Of a stretch of 64,000 nt of DNA, positions 60,711-64,000 are shown one piece after another. Each line of letters opens with the position of its first letter. Position 1 is the stretch's first letter. The stretch spans positions 124,001 through 188,000 of the forward strand of contig NZ_BAABHW010000006.1 in assembly GCF_039542305.1 (NCBI RefSeq), written 5' to 3'. Both the position numbers and the translations under genes were made by a program. The DNA comes from Roseibacterium beibuensis. GTDB lineage: Bacteria > Pseudomonadota > Alphaproteobacteria > Rhodobacterales > Rhodobacteraceae. The notes under the pieces were generated by a model that did not search any database, had not been told where the DNA came from, and saw only the letters and a list, made by a program, of their open reading frames with translations.

Positions 60711-61673
60711 TCACCCCCAAAGCGCGGGGTCGGGCGGGTAGACGGTGGAGTCCTCGAACCTGAGGGGCGTGTCCCGGTCGGCGCCCAGCAGCAGGGGGCC
60801 GTCCAGATCGGTGATCGCCGCGCCCTGCGCCACCAGAACGGCCGGGGCCATGGCCAGCGACGAGCCGACCATGCAGCCGACCATGATGCCGAAGCCCTGC
60901 GCCTCGGCCTCGGACTTGAGCGCGAGCGCCTCGGTCAGGCCGCCGGTCTTGTCGAGCTTGATGTTCACCATGTCATACTTGCCCTTGAGCCCGGTAAGCG
61001 TCGCACGATCATGACAGGATTCATCGGCGCAGACGGGCAAGGGGCGTTCGATTTCCTGTAGAAGATCATCGTCGCCCGCAGGCAGCGGCTGTTCCACCAG
61101 TTCGACGCCCAGCGCCACCAGATGCGGGGCAAGCGCGGCATAGACCTCGGCCGTCCAGCCCTCGTTGGCATCGACGATGATGCGGGACCTGGGAGCACCT
61201 GCGCGCACCGCTTCCAGCCGGGGCATGTCATCGGGTGTGCCAAGCTTGATCTTGAGAAGGGGGCGCTGCGCGTTTTTCGCCGCCGCGGCGCGCATGTTCT
61301 CGGGGCTGTCGAGGGACAGGGTGAAGGCGGTGGTGACCGGATCGGGGGCGGAGAGGCCGGCAAGGTCCCATGCGGGTTTGCCAGCGGCCTTCGCCTCCAG
61401 GTCCCACAGCGCGCAATCCAAGGCGTTGCGCGCCGCCCCGGCAGGCAGGGCGTCTTGCAGCGCGTCACGCGTGATGTCGGCGGGCAAACCTTGGATTTGG
61501 TCCGTCACGCTGTCGAGGCTTTCACCGTAGCGGGCATAGGGCACGCATTCGCCATGCCCCGTCACCCCGTCGCGGGTGACGGTCACGGTCAGCACCTCGG
61601 CCACCGTGCGGGAGCCGCGCGAGATGGTGAAGGTTTCTCGGAACGGAAAACTATCGCGCGTGACCCGGATCAT
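60711..61673 (-). CDS. dgcA: N-acetyl-D-glutamate racemase / dipeptide epimerase-like enzyme
   Basis: A 320-residue enolase-superfamily protein. Metal ligands are in VDANEGW, VELVEQPLP and CADES; the acid/base lysines are in LLKIKLGTP and MVNIKLDKTGG. Classic annotation is L-Ala-D/L-Glu epimerase, but its four-base overlap (ATGA) with dgcN points to the DgcA role, racemising N-acetyl-D-glutamate to the L-form. That role rests on published DgcN-DgcA work as I recall it; the residue set fits both. Confidence 0.88.
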   Translation of the reverse strand: MIRVTRDSFPFRETFTISRGSRTVAEVLTVTVTRDGVTGHGECVPYARYGESLDSVTDQIQGLPADITRDALQDALPAGAARNALDCALWDLEAKAAGKPAWDLAGLSAPDPVTTAFTLSLDSPENMRAAAAKNAQRPLLKIKLGTPDDMPRLEAVRAGAPRSRIIVDANEGWTAEVYAALAPHLVALGVELVEQPLPAGDDDLLQEIERPLPVCADESCHDRATLTGLKGKYDMVNIKLDKTGGLTEALALKSEAEAQGFGIMVGCMVGSSLAMAPAVLVAQGAAITDLDGPLLLGADRDTPLRFEDSTVYPPDPALWG

Positions 61674-62671
61674 AGCGCCTCCAGAGCGTCGGCAAGGCGG
61701 GCGGCCCCTTGGCGGAACGGGTCGACCGTGGGCAGGCCCATGCGCTTCTCGACCTCCGCGAGGTAGGACAGCGCCTCGTCCTCGCCCATCGCGGCAGTGT
61801 TGATCGACACGCCGACGACCTGGCAGGCCGGGTTGGCGATGCGGGCCAGCGGCAGGGCGGTGTCGCGCAGCGCTTCGAGTGTAGGAAGGTCATAGCCCGG
61901 CAGCCCACGCATGTGCTCGCGGGTGGGTTCATGGCTGAGGATCAGGGCGTCGGGTTGGCCGCCATGGATCAGCGCCATGGTGACGCCGGAATAGCTGACG
62001 TGGAACAGGCTGCCCTGCCCCTCGATATGATCCCAGTGGTCGGCATCGTTGTCAGGCGTCAGCCATTCGATGGACCCGGCCATGAAATCGGCGATCACGG
62101 CGTCCAGCGGCACGCCATTGCCGGTGATCAGGATGCCGGTCTGCCCCGTGGCGCGGAAGCTGGATTTCAGCCCGCGCGCCTTCATCTCGCGATCCACGGC
62201 GAGAGAGGTATACATCTTGCCGACCGAGCAATCGGTGCCCACGGCCAGGCACCGTTTGCCCGTACGCTTCACACCATTGGCAATCGGGTACTTCACGTCC
62301 GGCACCCGCACATCGTGAAGCTGCCGCCCCGTGGCGCGCGCGACGGCGGCGAGGTCTTCTTCATCGCGCAGCAGGTTATGCAACCCGCTGGCAAGGTCGA
62401 ACCCTTCCTCAAGCGCTTGAACCAGTACCTTTTTCCAGGCGGCCGAAATCACGCCGCCCCGGTTGGCGACGCCAATCACCAGCGTCTTGGCGCCGGCGGC
62501 CTTCGCGGCCCCGAGGTCCATGTTCGGCAGACCGACATTCGCCTTGCACCCCTCCATCCGGAACTGGCCGACAGCATTGTCCGGGCGCCAGTCGCGGATG
62601 CCTTGAGCAACCTTGGCGGCCAACTGGTCGGGCGCGTCACCGAGGAAAAGGAGATAGGGGGTTTCGATCAT
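61670..62671 (-). CDS. dgcN: D-glutamate N-acetyltransferase (DUF1611)
   Basis: A 333-residue protein with an N-terminal domain (LFLGDAPDQLAAKVAQGIRD) and a C-terminal P-loop-like domain carrying LAVGTDCSVGKMYTSLAVDR. This is the DUF1611 family, described in marine bacteria as DgcN, which acetylates D-glutamate in the first step of D-Glu use. ATG at 62671 has GGAGG five bases upstream. It overlaps dgcA, and dat follows dgcA, so the operon order is dgcN-dgcA-dat. Confidence 0.85.
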   Translation of the reverse strand: MIETPYLLFLGDAPDQLAAKVAQGIRDWRPDNAVGQFRMEGCKANVGLPNMDLGAAKAAGAKTLVIGVANRGGVISAAWKKVLVQALEEGFDLASGLHNLLRDEEDLAAVARATGRQLHDVRVPDVKYPIANGVKRTGKRCLAVGTDCSVGKMYTSLAVDREMKARGLKSSFRATGQTGILITGNGVPLDAVIADFMAGSIEWLTPDNDADHWDHIEGQGSLFHVSYSGVTMALIHGGQPDALILSHEPTREHMRGLPGYDLPTLEALRDTALPLARIANPACQVVGVSINTAAMGEDEALSYLAEVEKRMGLPTVDPFRQGAARLADALEAL

Positions 62672-62820
62672 GGCGGCCTCCGGGCTGCGATTTGCGGGTC
62701 GGGCGCAGGTTAGGACAGCCCGCACGCGAGTGTTTCGGGAAATGCGCCACCTGACCGGGGCTATGTCGGAAATTTTCGCGTGCAGCGAGGGTTGCGCACA
62801 AGATCCGTGCGCGGAGCAGC

Positions 62821-63171
62821 TCAGCTCGAGGGAAGAAGACCCGCCGGTGCGGTGGCGCTGCGCTCGAAATCAACCGGGGCAGTCGCCGAGGCCGCGGTGT
62901 TGCGCTTGAACTCGTAGCGCATCAGGTCGCCGTCTTCTTCCGACGCCACGATCAGGGCTTGGTAGAGGTGGCGCGGCCCGTCGAAAATGTCGATCAGCCC
63001 CCGCAGGCGCGGCGCCTCTTCGGAATCAACCGCAAAGCCATGGTCGCTGTATTCGAGGATGGCAAAGGCTTCATCCCCGACATGGACGAAACGCGTGGCG
63101 CGCTTGCGGCGATCGCGGCGCTGTGCCTGCGCAAGCTCGTCCTGCAATTCCTTTGGCAAGAAGTCGGTCAT
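62821..63171 (-). CDS. Small conserved-looking hypothetical protein
   Basis: A 116-residue soluble protein. It begins MTDFLPKELQDELAQAQRRD with a charged helix, followed by RFVHVGDEAFAILEYSDHGF and a beta-rich middle. I recall similar proteins in Rhodobacteraceae but know no function. ATG at 63171 is chosen over an ATG seven codons earlier. It lies 149 bases upstream of dgcN on the same strand, so it may or may not be in that operon. Confidence 0.75.
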   Translation of the reverse strand: MTDFLPKELQDELAQAQRRDRRKRATRFVHVGDEAFAILEYSDHGFAVDSEEAPRLRGLIDIFDGPRHLYQALIVASEEDGDLMRYEFKRNTAASATAPVDFERSATAPAGLLPSS

Positions 63172-63363
63172 GGCAGCACGCAAACCCTGCAAATGGTCGT
63201 TATGTCAGAAGAAATGGTGCTTACCCCGATTCCGTCAACGCAAGACCTTCGCCGCAGGTGCAAACGTGGCTGATCAGCCACGGGCCGGTGACACATGGGC
63301 ATGAGTTCGCCAATGCTGATCCGAACGCTTGCGGGACAAACCGATATTTGCCAGATTTCGGTT

Positions 63364-63384
63364 AAGAGGTCCGCCAAACCTCTT
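63364..63384. promoter_or_regulatory. Inverted repeat upstream of the CGNR gene
   Basis: AAGAGGT (63364-63370) and ACCTCTT (63378-63384) form a perfect 7-bp dyad around CCGCCAA, 34 bases before the start codon. No T-run follows, so an operator is more likely than a terminator. Confidence 0.55.
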
Positions 63385-63417
63385 GCACCAAAAGAAATAA
63401 CAAAAAAGGCAGGCATT

Positions 63418-64000
63418 ATGGCATTTGACCCACCCGGGCCCGATGAAGGCCGCGTCCAAACCGTTCGCAGTGGCGAGGAAACGGGCCATCCCTTTCTCGA
63501 TTTCGTCAACACGGTCTCTGATGACGGCAAGACCCGCGCGCAGAACAGTTTTGCCGACGGGGCGGAGCTGTTGGGCCTCCTCCGCGCGGCAGGCATGCCG
63601 ATTCCTGCGGACGAAACCCCGCCGTCGCGCGGGCAGATGGCGAGCCTGATGTCATTGCGCGAAGCCGCGCATGCAGTGCTGAGCGCGATGGCCGCCAAGC
63701 GGCGCCCCGGACGGGAAGAGGCGCTGATGCTGGAATCCGCGGTCAAATCAGCCACGGCGGATGCCACCTTGACCCTCGACCGCGTCTCGGGGGCAAGTTT
63801 CCGCCCCGGCCCCTTGGGCGGGCTGCATGACGTCGTCGCCTTGTCGGCGCTGGACCTGCTGACGCGGGCCGACCTGACGCGCCTGAAGGAATGCAAACGC
63901 TGCACGCGGCTGTTTCTCGATCATGGGCGCGGACCCGGGCGGCGTTGGTGCGCCATGTCGCGCTGCGGAAACCGGGCCAAGGCCGAAAGCTTCCGTGCCC
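63418..64000 (+). CDS. CGNR zinc-finger protein (ABATE domain), cut by window edge
   Basis: The first 194 residues are visible. The N-terminal ABATE-like helical domain includes GHPFLDFVNTVSDDGKTRAQ, where DFVNT is typical. The C-terminal zinc finger is present: LKECKRCTRLFLDHGRG, then RRWCAMSRCGNRAKAESFR, with the CGNR motif. These proteins are thought to act as transcriptional regulators; target genes are unknown. ATG at 63418. A perfect dyad in the upstream region may be its own operator. Only a few residues are probably missing at the right edge. Confidence 0.9.
   Translation, partial: MAFDPPGPDEGRVQTVRSGEETGHPFLDFVNTVSDDGKTRAQNSFADGAELLGLLRAAGMPIPADETPPSRGQMASLMSLREAAHAVLSAMAAKRRPGREEALMLESAVKSATADATLTLDRVSGASFRPGPLGGLHDVVALSALDLLTRADLTRLKECKRCTRLFLDHGRGPGRRWCAMSRCGNRAKAESFRA

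Overview
The window looks like chromosomal core and accessory DNA of an alphaproteobacterium of the family Rhodobacteraceae (Rhodobacter/Roseobacter group). The grounds are high-GC coding with many antisense shadow frames, a sorbitol/mannitol locus laid out as smoEFGKS-mtlK-xylB, the petABC cytochrome bc1 operon, an alphaproteobacterial LexA box of GAAC-N7-GAAC type, Hint-domain proteins typical of this family, and a DgcN/DgcA D-glutamate pathway. There is no IS element, phage gene, CRISPR array or rRNA operon, and no gene-free stretch longer than about 300 bases.

Layout. 1-6 kb: the start of PEP synthase (cut by the left edge) with an FNR-like box, tRNA-Arg(CCT), a LacI-type regulator, an SbtA bicarbonate transporter divergent from a LysR regulator, and L-serine dehydratase. 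6-15.2 kb: a complete polyol catabolism locus on the minus strand (binding protein, two permeases, ATPase, SDR dehydrogenase, mannitol dehydrogenase), its own LacI-family regulator, and a divergent xylulokinase. Three similar CG-centred operators tie the locus together. 15.2-18 kb: two glycosyltransferase-like proteins, one carrying a methyltransferase-like C-terminal domain. 18-22.6 kb: tRNA-Lys(TTT), dapF, mtaB, a PaiB-like FMN-binding protein and a tightly coupled trio (small membrane protein, GST, GNAT). 22.8-25.7 kb: petABC, ended by a strong terminator shared with the convergent thiBPQ operon, which carries a TPP riboswitch. 29-33.5 kb: aroC, an anchored protein of unknown function, a ccdA/thioredoxin redox pair, an EamA transporter and HU.

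33.6-40.6 kb: purine salvage (ade-amn, overlapping), a sulfotransferase-like gene paired with a class IV aminotransferase, an exported MsrA, a second sulfotransferase and YggT. 40.7-46.3 kb: thioesterase, UMF1-type MFS transporter, murein endopeptidase MepA, an esterase-like protein, a LOG-family protein and dapD. 46.3-51.5 kb: an accessory block between dapD and dapE with three Hint-domain proteins, a YgaP-like protein, a Crp/Fnr regulator and a small conserved protein. 51.8-59.7 kb: dapE, a DUF305 protein, RNase R, a MltB-type transglycosylase, a MOSC protein and an SOS-boxed imuB with no imuA or dnaE2 beside it. 59.8-64 kb: a D-amino-acid operon (dgcN-dgcA-dat), a small conserved protein, and a CGNR zinc-finger protein cut by the right edge.

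The most distinctive items are the operator set of the polyol locus, the dgcN-dgcA-dat arrangement, the LexA-boxed orphan imuB, the glycosyltransferase-methyltransferase fusion, the Hint cluster splitting two dap genes, and the sulfotransferase/aminotransferase pair. No wholly unknown multi-gene system was recognised with confidence.
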